From NCBI GenBank assembly GCA_937896505.1, contig CALBNP010000118.1:1-19692 (forward strand): 19,692 nucleotides of DNA, given 5' to 3'. Below the pieces are notes generated by a model that made no database searches, had not been told where the DNA came from, and saw only the letters and a list, made by a program, of their open reading frames with translations. The DNA comes from an uncultured Bacteroidales bacterium. GTDB taxonomy: Bacteria; Bacteroidota; Bacteroidia; Bacteroidales; F082. Of the stretch, positions 6,774 to 14,604 are shown one piece after another. The stretch's first letter is position 1. Each line of letters starts with the position of its first letter. A program made the position numbers and the translations under genes.

Positions 6774-8408
6774 ATGGCAAAAGACATTCTTTTCAATATC
6801 GAATCACGCGACGGCCTGAAGAAAGGCGTCGATGCATTGTCAAACGCAGTTAAGGTGACTCTTGGTCCTAAAGGCCGCAACGTGGTCATCGAAAAGTCGT
6901 ATGGCGCTCCTCACATCACCAAGGACGGCGTTACCGTAGCTAAGGAAATCGAATTGCTCGACCCAGTCGAAAACATGGGCGCACAACTCGTCAAGGAAGT
7001 GGCTTCGAAGACCAACGACCTTGCTGGCGATGGTACCACCACCGCTACCGTGTTGGCTCAATCAATCGTGGCAACAGGCCTGAAGAACGTCACCGCTGGC
7101 GCTAATCCTCTCGACCTGAAACGTGGTATCGACAAGGCCGTGAAGACCGTCGTCAATTCCCTCAAAGGCATGGCCGTTCAAGTGGATGGCGACAACGAGA
7201 AAATCAAGCAAGTGGCTACCATCTCAGCCAACAACGACGCTACCATCGGCGGCCTCATCGCCGAAGCTATGGGCAAGGTGAAGCAAGAAGGCGTCATCAC
7301 CGTCGAAGACGCTAAGGGCATCAACACCTACGTCGATGTCGTTGAAGGTATGCAGTTCGACCGTGGCTACATCTCACCTTATTTCGTGACCAACACCGAG
7401 AAGATGGAAGCCGTCTATGAGAATCCATTCATCCTCATCTACGACAAGAAGATTTCCGTCATGAAGGATCTTCTTCCTGTGCTCGAACAGACCCTGCAAA
7501 CCGGTCGCGCCCTCATCATCATCGCTGAAGACATCGATGGTGAAGCCCTTGCTACCTTGGTCGTCAACCGTCTGCGTGGCTCGCTGAAAGTGGCTGCCGT
7601 TAAGGCTCCTGGCTTCGGCGACAGAAGAAAAGAAATGCTGGAAGACATCGCCATCCTCACTGGTGGTACTGTCATCAGCGAAGAAAAGGGCTACAAGCTC
7701 GAAGATGCCAACATCCAAATGCTGGGTCAAGCCGATAAGGTCAGCATCAACAAGGACAACACCACCATCGTGAATGGTCACGGCGACAAGGACACCATCG
7801 CTGCCCGTGCTGCACAAATCAAGGCCCAGATTGCCACCACCACTTCCGACTACGACCGTGAGAAGCTGCAAGAACGTCTCGCCAAGATTGCTGGCGGCGT
7901 GGCTGTCATCTACGTCGGTGCTGCTTCCGAAGTGGAGATGAAGGAAAAGAAAGACCGCGTTGAGGACGCTCTGAACGCTACCCGCGCTGCCATCGAAGAA
8001 GGTATTATCCCTGGCGGTGGTGTCGGTTTCATTCGCGCCATCAAGGCCATCGAGAAGATGAAGGGCGAGAACGAGGACGAGACCACAGGTATCGCCATCA
8101 TCAAGCGCGCTCTGGAAGAACCTCTCCGCCAAATCGTCGAGAATGCTGGCCTCGAAGGTTCGGTCGTCGTCAACAAGGTGAAGGAAGGCAAGGGCGACTA
8201 CGGCTTCAATGCTCGCACCGAAGTGTATGAGCACTTGCTCACCACCGGTGTCATCGACCCAGTGAAGGTGTCGCGCGTCGCTCTCGAAAATGCAGCTTCC
8301 ATCGCTGGCATGCTGCTGACCACCGAATGCGTCATCAGCAACCACAAGGAACCTACACCTCCAACACCTCCAATGCCAATGGGCGGCGGAATGGATGGCA
8401 TGATGTAA
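6774..8408 (+). CDS. groEL: Chaperonin GroEL
   Basis: GroEL is the 60-kDa chaperonin; two seven-subunit rings fold client proteins in the cytoplasm using ATP, with GroES as lid. The 544 residues are full length. Landmarks include TLGPKGRNVV near residue 30, the nucleotide-binding GDGTTTATVLAQ at about 85-96, the apical segment AAVKAPGFGDRRKEMLEDIA, the equatorial GGVAVIYVGAASEVEMKEKKDR, and the Gly/Met-rich tail GGGMDGMM. Nothing is missing. The 43 nt before the ATG contain no G and no Shine-Dalgarno sequence. It is probably co-transcribed with groES, though the octamer array between them could allow separate control. A terminator follows at 8462-8490. Antisense frames inside the gene are shadows. 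Confidence 0.98.
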   Translation: MAKDILFNIESRDGLKKGVDALSNAVKVTLGPKGRNVVIEKSYGAPHITKDGVTVAKEIELLDPVENMGAQLVKEVASKTNDLAGDGTTTATVLAQSIVATGLKNVTAGANPLDLKRGIDKAVKTVVNSLKGMAVQVDGDNEKIKQVATISANNDATIGGLIAEAMGKVKQEGVITVEDAKGINTYVDVVEGMQFDRGYISPYFVTNTEKMEAVYENPFILIYDKKISVMKDLLPVLEQTLQTGRALIIIAEDIDGEALATLVVNRLRGSLKVAAVKAPGFGDRRKEMLEDIAILTGGTVISEEKGYKLEDANIQMLGQADKVSINKDNTTIVNGHGDKDTIAARAAQIKAQIATTTSDYDREKLQERLAKIAGGVAVIYVGAASEVEMKEKKDRVEDALNATRAAIEEGIIPGGGVGFIRAIKAIEKMKGENEDETTGIAIIKRALEEPLRQIVENAGLEGSVVVNKVKEGKGDYGFNARTEVYEHLLTTGVIDPVKVSRVALENAASIAGMLLTTECVISNHKEPTPPTPPMPMGGGMDGMM

Positions 8409-8411
8409 TCC

Positions 8412-8448
8412 TTACTGCCATTGCGAGCGAAGCGAAGCAATCCAGTAA
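8412..8448. repeat. Imperfect palindromic repeat after groEL
   Basis: TTACTG (8412-8417) and ATTGC (8420-8424) pair with GCAAT (8437-8441) and CAGTAA (8443-8448) around GAGCGAAGCGAA. Read on the other strand the loop is TTCGCTTCGCTC, close to the loops of the two other hairpins at 6260-6283 and 17508-17533. Elements of the ATTGCGAGCGAAGCGAAGCAAT kind are dispersed in many bacterial genomes. Confidence 0.65.
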
Positions 8449-8461
8449 TAACGAACCAAGC

Positions 8462-8490
8462 AAAGGCTGGCCGGCAGGTCAGCCTTTTTT
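8462..8490 (+). terminator. Rho-independent terminator of groESL
   Basis: AAAGGCTG (8462-8469) pairs with CAGCCTTT (8480-8487) around a 10-nt loop that contains GGCCGGC-like bases, followed by a T6 run ending at 8490. Confidence 0.8.
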
Positions 8491-8512
8491 CGTATCGTAT
8501 CGCAATAATTTC

Positions 8513-8520
8513 TATTTTTG
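8513..8520 (+). promoter_or_regulatory. -7 box of the LytM-domain gene
   Basis: TATTTTTG followed by CGGG, 32 bp before the ATG at 8553 and right after the groESL terminator. TTC at 8489-8491 could be a poor -33. Confidence 0.5.
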
Positions 8521-8552
8521 CGGGTTATTAATCTCTACCTAAATAAAACGCA

Positions 8553-9482
8553 ATGGAAGAGGAAAAGAAAGAACAAATAGAGGGGAAAAAAGGCTCGCTC
8601 AAGGAGAGGTTCTCGTTCAAGAAGCTGAACCGCACGTTCCATTTCCTGATGTCGAACAACGAGACGATGGAGCCTATCGTCGATTTCAGGCTCAACCTGC
8701 TGAACCTTTTCTTCGTCATCATCGGCCTTGCCTTGCTCCTGATTGTCATCAACACCTGCCTCATTGCTTTCACTCCACTGAGGGAATACATACCTGGCTA
8801 TACCGACAACAACCTGAACCGCGAAGTGTATCTGCTCAACCGCCGTGCCGATTCGCTGGTGCTCGAAATGCAGAAGCGTGACGTGTATTTCGAGAATCTC
8901 CAGTATGTCATCGAAGGCTACGACTTCGCTGCCGACAGCTGCCACGAGAACATTAACATCTATGAGCCGCTGCCAGGCACCGTTACCGATACCATCGTGT
9001 TGAGCAAGTCGCCTTGCGACAGCCTGTTGCGTGCCGAATTTGAAAGTGCCGACCAATACGACTTGCTGAATGGCCCAGCCGTTGGCAATTCGGGCCGCGA
9101 CTTGAATTTCTTCCTTCCTATTGACGGACATGTAGTGAAGGCATACAACCCCGAAGCGAAGCATTATGGAGTTGACCTTGTCTCGCAAACCAGCCAAATC
9201 GTCAAGGCTACGCTCGATGGCACTGTGGTCTTTGCCATTTGGAGCATCGAAGATGGCTATACCATAGGCATACAGCATGAGAACAGCTACTTCTCCATCT
9301 ACCGCCGCAATTCGGCCCTGCTGAAAAAAGAAGGCGACTTCGTTCATGCTGGCGATGCCATTGGCATATTGGGCAAACAAGACGAAAGCAACCCGTCCGG
9401 ACTCCATTTCGAGTTGTGGCACAACGGCACCTCTCTCGACCCGACTCAGTATATGAACATGGAGATGCAGCTCAGTAAATGA
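8553..9482 (+). CDS. Membrane-anchored M23/LytM domain protein, possibly inactive
   Basis: The protein has 309 residues: a charged cytoplasmic N-terminus (1-46), one membrane segment (about 47-73), a periplasmic coiled-coil-like stretch, and a C-terminal LytM/M23 domain from about residue 190. M23 enzymes are zinc peptidases that cut peptidoglycan cross-bridges. Two zinc ligands are visible, His204 and Asp208 in HYGVD, plus His285 in LHFELW. The usual active-site motif is HxH (as in PHLHFE); here the sequence is SGLHFE, with Gly283 in place of the first, catalytic histidine. Zinc may still bind, but catalysis is doubtful, so the domain may activate another hydrolase or act structurally, as EnvC and NlpD do. 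The start follows a -7 box and terminator. rseP begins 51 bp downstream, and the two may be co-transcribed. Confidence 0.85.
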   Translation: MEEEKKEQIEGKKGSLKERFSFKKLNRTFHFLMSNNETMEPIVDFRLNLLNLFFVIIGLALLLIVINTCLIAFTPLREYIPGYTDNNLNREVYLLNRRADSLVLEMQKRDVYFENLQYVIEGYDFAADSCHENINIYEPLPGTVTDTIVLSKSPCDSLLRAEFESADQYDLLNGPAVGNSGRDLNFFLPIDGHVVKAYNPEAKHYGVDLVSQTSQIVKATLDGTVVFAIWSIEDGYTIGIQHENSYFSIYRRNSALLKKEGDFVHAGDAIGILGKQDESNPSGLHFELWHNGTSLDPTQYMNMEMQLSK

Positions 9483-9491
9483 AAAAATGAC

Positions 9492-9499
9492 TATTTTTG
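9492..9499 (+). promoter_or_regulatory. -7 box before rseP
   Basis: TATTTTTG followed by CAGA, 34 bp before the rseP ATG and 9 bp after the upstream stop. It has the same extended box as other genes here, though no -33 TTG is seen, so rseP may have its own promoter in addition to read-through. Confidence 0.4.
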
Positions 9500-9533
9500 C
9501 AGACTTTTTCAAAATCGTAAATAAACAAATACT

Positions 9534-11009
9534 ATGGCTATATTAATTAAGGTGTTGCAGTTCATTCTCGCCCTCTCGCTTCTTGTATTCATCCACGAGT
9601 TGGGCCACTTCTTAGCTGCAAAATGTTTCAAGACCAGAGTTGAAAAGTTCTACCTGTTCTTCGATTGGGGCTTTTCGATTTTCCGTTGCAAGAAGGTGAA
9701 CGGCAAATGGCAGTTCCGCTTCTTCGCGAAGAATGTCCCTGAGAAATATGAAGTCGTCGAAACCACTGACGAGAATGGCAGGAAGGTGAAAGAATATGTG
9801 CCTATCGACCTCAGTACCTTGCCTGAAGACGACTGGCGCCGCAGCGACGAGACCGAATATGGCATCGGCTGGTTCCCACTGGGTGGCTACAACAAGATTG
9901 CCGGCATGGTTGACGAATCGATGGATAAGGAACAGATGAAGCAACCACCACAGCCTTGGGAGTTCCGCTCGAAACCCGCCTGGCAACGCTTCATCATCAT
10001 GGTGGCTGGCGTGTTCATGAATGTGGTGCTCGCCTTTGTCATCTACATCGGTCTGCTTTCAAGATACGGCGAACAGTATCTTCCGACTGCCGAAGTCAAT
10101 AAATATGGTATCTCGGTCGATAGTCTGGGTTACGAATTTGGCTTGCGCGACGGCGACAAGATTCTGGCCGTCGATGGCGAGTACATCGAAGACTTCTCGA
10201 AGATTTCCATGGAAATATTGCTTGAGAACGCCAAGACCATCGAAGTGGGACGCGACGGTGAAGTGATGACCATCACGCTGCCCGACGATGCTGTTCCAAG
10301 ACTGCTCAGCTCGCAAGATGCCAATTTCATCTCTTTCAACACACCTTTCATCGTGGCAGGCTTTGGCGAAAACTCCATTGCCGAGCAAGCAGGTGTTGAA
10401 GTTGGCGACTACATCCTATCTATTAATGGTGAGCCAACGCCTTATTTCCAGACCTTTGTCAAAGTCATCAAGGACTATAAGGGCCAGGAAATTGAACTGG
10501 CTGTCCTCCGTGATTTCGACACGTTGCAGATTGCCATGCAACTTGGCGAAGACGGCATCATCGGCGCCTATATGGCTCCAGTTTCCGACTATTTCGAATT
10601 CGAAACCAAGGAATATACCTTCTGGCAAGCCATCCCGCGAGGCATCTCGAAGACGGGTCAGGAGCTATCCGACTATTGGAAGCAAGTGAAACTCATTTTC
10701 AGTCCCAAGACCAAAGCCTACGAGAGCGTTGGTGGCTTCATCTCCATCGGAAAGGTGTTCCCCGAAAAGTTCATCTGGGAAATGTTCTGGCGTCTTACCG
10801 CCTTCCTCTCCATAGCCTTGGCTGTGATGAACATTTTGCCTATCCCTGCCTTGGACGGTGGTCACATCCTTTTCCTTTTGGTCGAAATCATCACGCGCCG
10901 CAAACCGAGCGACAAGTTCATGGAAGTGGCCGAAACCATCGGATTAATCCTCGTCCTCGGTTTGGTCATTTGGGCAAATGGCAACGATGTGATTAGGCTG
11001 TTCAAATAA
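9534..11009 (+). CDS. rseP: Site-2 intramembrane metalloprotease RseP
   Basis: This is an inner-membrane zinc metalloprotease that cuts transmembrane anti-sigma factors or remnant signal peptides after a first cleavage. In the known system it activates envelope-stress sigma factors. HELGH (residues 21-25) in the first membrane segment and ALDGGH (with Asp441) in the third provide the zinc site. Between them lie a membrane segment near residues 150-170 and two tandem PDZ domains (about 180-350). PLGGYNKIAGMVDESMD and QPWEFRSKPAWQRFIIM are strong family signatures. At 491 residues it is some 40-50 longer than typical Bacteroidales RseP; the extra part is a charged segment around residues 58-105, before YGIGWFPLGGY. 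It lies downstream of the LytM-domain gene, consistent with an envelope role. Confidence 0.95.
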   Translation: MAILIKVLQFILALSLLVFIHELGHFLAAKCFKTRVEKFYLFFDWGFSIFRCKKVNGKWQFRFFAKNVPEKYEVVETTDENGRKVKEYVPIDLSTLPEDDWRRSDETEYGIGWFPLGGYNKIAGMVDESMDKEQMKQPPQPWEFRSKPAWQRFIIMVAGVFMNVVLAFVIYIGLLSRYGEQYLPTAEVNKYGISVDSLGYEFGLRDGDKILAVDGEYIEDFSKISMEILLENAKTIEVGRDGEVMTITLPDDAVPRLLSSQDANFISFNTPFIVAGFGENSIAEQAGVEVGDYILSINGEPTPYFQTFVKVIKDYKGQEIELAVLRDFDTLQIAMQLGEDGIIGAYMAPVSDYFEFETKEYTFWQAIPRGISKTGQELSDYWKQVKLIFSPKTKAYESVGGFISIGKVFPEKFIWEMFWRLTAFLSIALAVMNILPIPALDGGHILFLLVEIITRRKPSDKFMEVAETIGLILVLGLVIWANGNDVIRLFK

Positions 11010-11022
11010 TTGCTGAATTAAG

Positions 11023-11039
11023 ATATTGATAATCAATAT
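11023..11039. promoter_or_regulatory. 17-bp AT-rich perfect palindrome
   Basis: ATATTGAT and ATCAATAT flank a central A, 14 bp after the rseP stop and about 50 bp before the porP -7 box. There is no T-tract, so it is more like an operator than a terminator. No regulator is known to me. Confidence 0.35.
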
Positions 11040-11089
11040 TGTAATATAATTGTTGAAAAATAATTGAATGGACATAAATACTAAATTCG

Positions 11090-11097
11090 TATTTTAG
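11090..11097 (+). promoter_or_regulatory. Possible -7 box of porP/sprF-like gene
   Basis: TATTTTAG is one mismatch from TAnnTTTG, 28 bp before the TTG start. The nearest upstream TTG is about 23 bp away, slightly too far for a -33. Confidence 0.35.
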
Positions 11098-11125
11098 CGG
11101 TTCCAAAGGCAATGATATTCTGAAG

Positions 11126-12094
11126 TTGAAGACAAAACTCACACATATAGCACTGCTCTTCATTTTGGTGACGGCTACCTTGTTCGAAGCAAAAGCTCAG
11201 CAAGCACCAATCTTCACCAACTATTCCAATTCCTATGCTTATGTAAATGCTGGTTATGCGGGCATGAGTCAAGGAATCAATCTGTTAGGCCTCTATCGTC
11301 AACAATGGGCCGGTTTTGTTGATTCCGATAACAAGCAAGTTGCACCCCAAACTTTCCTCCTCACTGGCGATGTACCCATCAAGGTTTTGCATGGTGGCGT
11401 GGCATTGTCAATCATGAATGACAAGATTGGTTTCGAGAACAATATCAATGTCGGTTTGGGTTATTCTTTCCATGTTGATTTGGGAGGCTCCTCCTTGGGA
11501 ATCGGTTTGGCGGGTACCTTGCTGAACCGTTCGGTTGACTTTGCCAGCCTTCATCCTAACAACGAAAGCGACCCGCTGCTTCAGGGCTTGGGCGAGGAAA
11601 GCGACATGCTTTTCGATTTCAATGTGGGTTTGTTCTGGCAGATGCCTGAGTCGTTCTATGTCGGCTTGTCATGCGTTAACGTGTTGGAAACCATGGGAAA
11701 GGCCTTGGGCGAGAACGAAACCAGCAGCGCAAGTTTCACTACCGACCGCACCTTCTATCTTGTGACAGGCTATCCTTTCTCGTTCGAGGATATGCCATAT
11801 TTTACGTTTATCCCTTCGGTAGGTGTGATGAGCGATATCGCCTCCACTCAATTAAATGTGAGCGCCAAGGTGAACTTCAAGGATGTTTTCACTTTAGGTG
11901 TCAACTATCGTCCCCAAGAATCGGTTGGCCTTATTGTTGGCCTCACCATAAAAGACCTCACGGTCGGCTATTCTTACGATGTCAATACGATGAAATTGGG
12001 GCTTCCAGGCTCGCATGAAGTGGCCTTGAGTTACTGTTTCAAACTCGACCTCGACAAGACTCCACGTGATTACCGAAGCATACGTTACTTGTAA
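11126..12094 (+). CDS. PorP/SprF family type IX secretion outer-membrane protein
   Basis: This outer-membrane beta-barrel belongs to the PorP/SprF family, which works with the T9SS core; in Porphyromonas gingivalis PorP is the first gene of the porPKLMN cluster. The signal peptide ends near AKAQ (residue 24), followed by the family start QAPIFTNYSNSYAYVNAGYAG and LYRQQWAGF. Repeated amphipathic strands and a C-terminal strand of EVALSYCFKL type follow. The 322 residues are normal. The start codon is TTG: no in-frame ATG lies upstream, and the reading MKTKLTHIALLFIL makes a good signal peptide. An out-of-frame ATG at 11112 gives a three-codon ORF ending 2 bp before the TTG. The gene is followed by gldK, which has its own -7 box. 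Confidence 0.9.
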   Translation: MKTKLTHIALLFILVTATLFEAKAQQAPIFTNYSNSYAYVNAGYAGMSQGINLLGLYRQQWAGFVDSDNKQVAPQTFLLTGDVPIKVLHGGVALSIMNDKIGFENNINVGLGYSFHVDLGGSSLGIGLAGTLLNRSVDFASLHPNNESDPLLQGLGEESDMLFDFNVGLFWQMPESFYVGLSCVNVLETMGKALGENETSSASFTTDRTFYLVTGYPFSFEDMPYFTFIPSVGVMSDIASTQLNVSAKVNFKDVFTLGVNYRPQESVGLIVGLTIKDLTVGYSYDVNTMKLGLPGSHEVALSYCFKLDLDKTPRDYRSIRYL

Positions 12095-12142
12095 AATTTA
12101 ATCTAAAACGAAGAAAAATAGCATTTCGAACACAATATTTCT

Positions 12143-12150
12143 TACTTTTG
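12143..12150 (+). promoter_or_regulatory. -7 box of the gldKLMN operon
   Basis: TACTTTTG fits TAnnTTTG exactly and is followed by GCGG as at other promoters here. It leaves a leader of about 75 nt before gldK. The -33 is unclear (TTTCG about 15 bp upstream). Confidence 0.45.
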
Positions 12151-12233
12151 GCGGTTTTTAGAACCAATCTAGAGGCGGAAAAAAAGTATAAAATTGAAGT
12201 AATAAAAAGAGTAATTATATCATTTTCAAGAAG

Positions 12234-13643
12234 ATGAAGAGACTACTGTTTGTATTTTCAATCGCGTTGCTGCTTACATCATGCGGCAATGGTAACCAAG
12301 GCGAATTAGTTGGTGTTCGCAAAACTAACAAAACATTCAACCAACCTGATCCATATGGCATGGTGTTCGTACCACAAGGTAGCTATACCATGGGTGTGGG
12401 TGGTGAAGACATCACCGCATCTTATCTGAATGAGCCAAAGACGGTTTCCGTTTCGGCTTTCTTCATGGATGAGACCGAAATCACCAACAACGAGTACCGT
12501 CAGTTTGTCTATTGGGTGAGAGACTCCATCGCTCGTCGCATTCTTGCCGACAATTTCCCTGACAGGTATGCCATCACCGAAAGCAAAAACGGTGAAGTGT
12601 ATGACCCGCCAAGGCTGAATTGGAAAGAAAAGATTGACTGGAACAGCAAGGAACAGGATGTGAGAGAAGCCCTCGAACCTATGTATCTTCCTGAAAATGA
12701 GAGATATTTCATGAAGAAGGAAATCGACCCTCGTAAACTCTATTATTCATATTTCTGGTTCGATATGGTTGCTGCTGCCAAAAAGGAAATGGCCAACGAG
12801 AAACTCGCCGAAAACGACTATTCCATTGGCGAAGCCGATGCTGGCATCAGCGTGAACAGAAAGGGTGCTTGGGCAAACCGTAAGCAAGGCTACAGCGACC
12901 GTTCGGTGTATGCACGTGCCGAAGTCATCAATGTCTATCCTGATACCCTCTGCTGGATTCACGACTATTCCTATTCGTTCAACGATCCTATGACCGAGAA
13001 ATATTTCTGGCACCCTGCCTACGACAACTATCCAGTGGTCGGTGTCACATGGCAACAGGCTCGCGCTTTCTGCGTGTGGCGTACCCAACTGCTGAACGAC
13101 TACATGCGTTCGAAGAAGGATGTCGATCTCTCCGAGTTCCGTCTTCCAACCGAAGCCGAATGGGAATGGGCTGCCCGCGGTGGCAACATGCTCAACCCAT
13201 ATCCTTGGGGTGGTCCTAACGCCAGCAATGCAAAGGGCTGCTTCTTGGCTAACTTCAAGCCACGTCGTGGTAACTACCTGGCCGATGGTGGCCTGCGCAC
13301 TCTTGTTGTGGGCTGCTATCCTCCTAATGGTTGGGGCTTGTATGACATGGCTGGCAACGTGGCCGAATGGACCAACAGCGCTTACGATCCTAACTCGTAT
13401 AACTTCACTTGGGACATGAACCCAACCTACACCTATAATGCAACGGACGACGCTCCTGCCGTCATGAAGCGTAAGGTGGTCCGCGGTGGCTCATGGAAGG
13501 ACATCTCCTTCTATCTGCAAGTCACGACCCGCGATTATCAATATCAGGATTCAGCCAACTGCTACACCGGTTTCCGCTGCATCCAACCTTACCTTGGCCG
13601 TAACAAGGGCGACAATCCAAGAATGTCAAGAGTGTATAGATAA
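12234..13643 (+). CDS. gldK: T9SS ring lipoprotein GldK/PorK
   Basis: GldK is the lipoprotein that, with GldN, forms the periplasmic ring under the outer membrane in the T9SS. The 469-residue protein starts with a lipoprotein signal peptide ending in the lipobox LTSC (Cys17). It then carries a formylglycine-generating-enzyme-like (sulfatase-modifying factor) fold: MVFVPQGSYTMG near residue 43, FFMDETEITNNEYRQF, RLPTEAEWEWAARGG, GNVAEW at 374-379, VRGGSW and GFRCI near the end. In GldK this fold is believed to be structural. Order and length agree with known GldK/PorK. gldL starts 72 bp downstream with no promoter between, so they are one operon. Confidence 0.95.
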   Translation: MKRLLFVFSIALLLTSCGNGNQGELVGVRKTNKTFNQPDPYGMVFVPQGSYTMGVGGEDITASYLNEPKTVSVSAFFMDETEITNNEYRQFVYWVRDSIARRILADNFPDRYAITESKNGEVYDPPRLNWKEKIDWNSKEQDVREALEPMYLPENERYFMKKEIDPRKLYYSYFWFDMVAAAKKEMANEKLAENDYSIGEADAGISVNRKGAWANRKQGYSDRSVYARAEVINVYPDTLCWIHDYSYSFNDPMTEKYFWHPAYDNYPVVGVTWQQARAFCVWRTQLLNDYMRSKKDVDLSEFRLPTEAEWEWAARGGNMLNPYPWGGPNASNAKGCFLANFKPRRGNYLADGGLRTLVVGCYPPNGWGLYDMAGNVAEWTNSAYDPNSYNFTWDMNPTYTYNATDDAPAVMKRKVVRGGSWKDISFYLQVTTRDYQYQDSANCYTGFRCIQPYLGRNKGDNPRMSRVYR

Positions 13644-13715
13644 GAACCAAAAGGCTTTTCATTCGAAATCATCAATTAACACAATTAAATAACACTTTTT
13701 TAAATTTAAATCATC

Positions 13716-14561
13716 ATGGCAGAAAAGAAAGAACTTAGCAAATTTCAGAAATTCCTCATGTCGAAGAAGTACAAAACCTTTATGGGCTACCTTTATGGTT
13801 GGGGTGCCGCAGTCGTTATGGTTGGTGCTTACTTCAAACTGACCCATATTCAAGGTGCTGACGTTATGTTGGCTCTCGGTTTAGGTGTTGAAGCTGTCAT
13901 CTTCTTCATGTCAGCTTTCGAACCTCAACACATGGAATTTGCATGGGACAATGTTTTCGTTGAATTGGATGAAAACTGGGATGGAAAACAAAAGACACAA
14001 TTTGCTACTACTGGTTCAACTGGTACTGCAGTTTCAAGCGCAGAAGATGCTATGCTCAGCAAGATGCTCGATAAGATGAACATCAGCGATGACACTATCA
14101 AGAAGTTAGGAAATGGTATCGAAAAATTGGCTGAGAATGCTGGCCAAATGGCTGACATGTCAAAAGCTCTGGCTGCTACCAACAACTACGCCAATGCCAT
14201 GAACAATGCAACCAAGTCGATTTCCGACTTCTCAACCAACTACACTGAAACCAACAAGAAACTTTCCGAATCACTCGGTAAGCTCGATTTCAGCGCTCTC
14301 GATGCCAACACCATTAAGAAGGTGGCCGCTAGCATGCAATCACTGAACTCGATCTACGAACTTCAGTTGCAAGGTGCTGAACAAACTTCAGCTGCCAGCA
14401 AGAAGTTGACCGAAACAATGAACAAGTATATGGATAACCTCAACGCTTCATCACAGAACGCTGGTCAACTCAACAATCAGTTGACTCAACTTTCAGCTCG
14501 CTTGACCGCTCTGAATAACGTCTATGGTGGGATGTTGTCAGCAATGAACATCAAGGCATAA
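13716..14561 (+). CDS. gldL: T9SS motor protein GldL/PorL
   Basis: GldL is the inner-membrane stator-like subunit that, with GldM, forms the proton-driven motor of type IX secretion and gliding. The 281 residues comprise a short cytoplasmic start, membrane helices at about 22-41 and 47-68, and a long cytoplasmic helical tail with many Asn, Ser and Lys residues and coiled-coil heptads. The second helix carries an intramembrane Glu59 (GLGVEAVIFFMSAFEP), the acid residue that published work on GldL/PorL links to proton coupling. MAEKKELSKFQKFLMSKKYKTFMGY is typical of the family. It lies between gldK and gldM in the conserved order. Confidence 0.95.
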   Translation: MAEKKELSKFQKFLMSKKYKTFMGYLYGWGAAVVMVGAYFKLTHIQGADVMLALGLGVEAVIFFMSAFEPQHMEFAWDNVFVELDENWDGKQKTQFATTGSTGTAVSSAEDAMLSKMLDKMNISDDTIKKLGNGIEKLAENAGQMADMSKALAATNNYANAMNNATKSISDFSTNYTETNKKLSESLGKLDFSALDANTIKKVAASMQSLNSIYELQLQGAEQTSAASKKLTETMNKYMDNLNASSQNAGQLNNQLTQLSARLTALNNVYGGMLSAMNIKA

Positions 14562-14591
14562 TTCTACTTCAACCCGAGTATTAATCAAATA

Positions 14592-14597
14592 AAGGAG
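14592..14597 (+). promoter_or_regulatory. Shine-Dalgarno-like site of gldM
   Basis: AAGGAG lies 7 nt before the ATG of gldM. This is unusual in this window, where most leaders have no such site, and it may balance GldM output within the operon. Confidence 0.5.
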
Positions 14598-14604
14598 TAA
14601 GAAT

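Noticed and set aside
7374..8345. 323-residue minus-strand ORF inside groEL
   Set aside because: Antisense shadow of a highly conserved gene; His/Asp-rich low-complexity product with no family features or start signals.
8535..9512. 325-residue minus-strand ORF opposite the LytM-domain gene
   Set aside because: The plus-strand frame has a membrane segment and M23 motifs, plus its own promoter; the minus frame has none.
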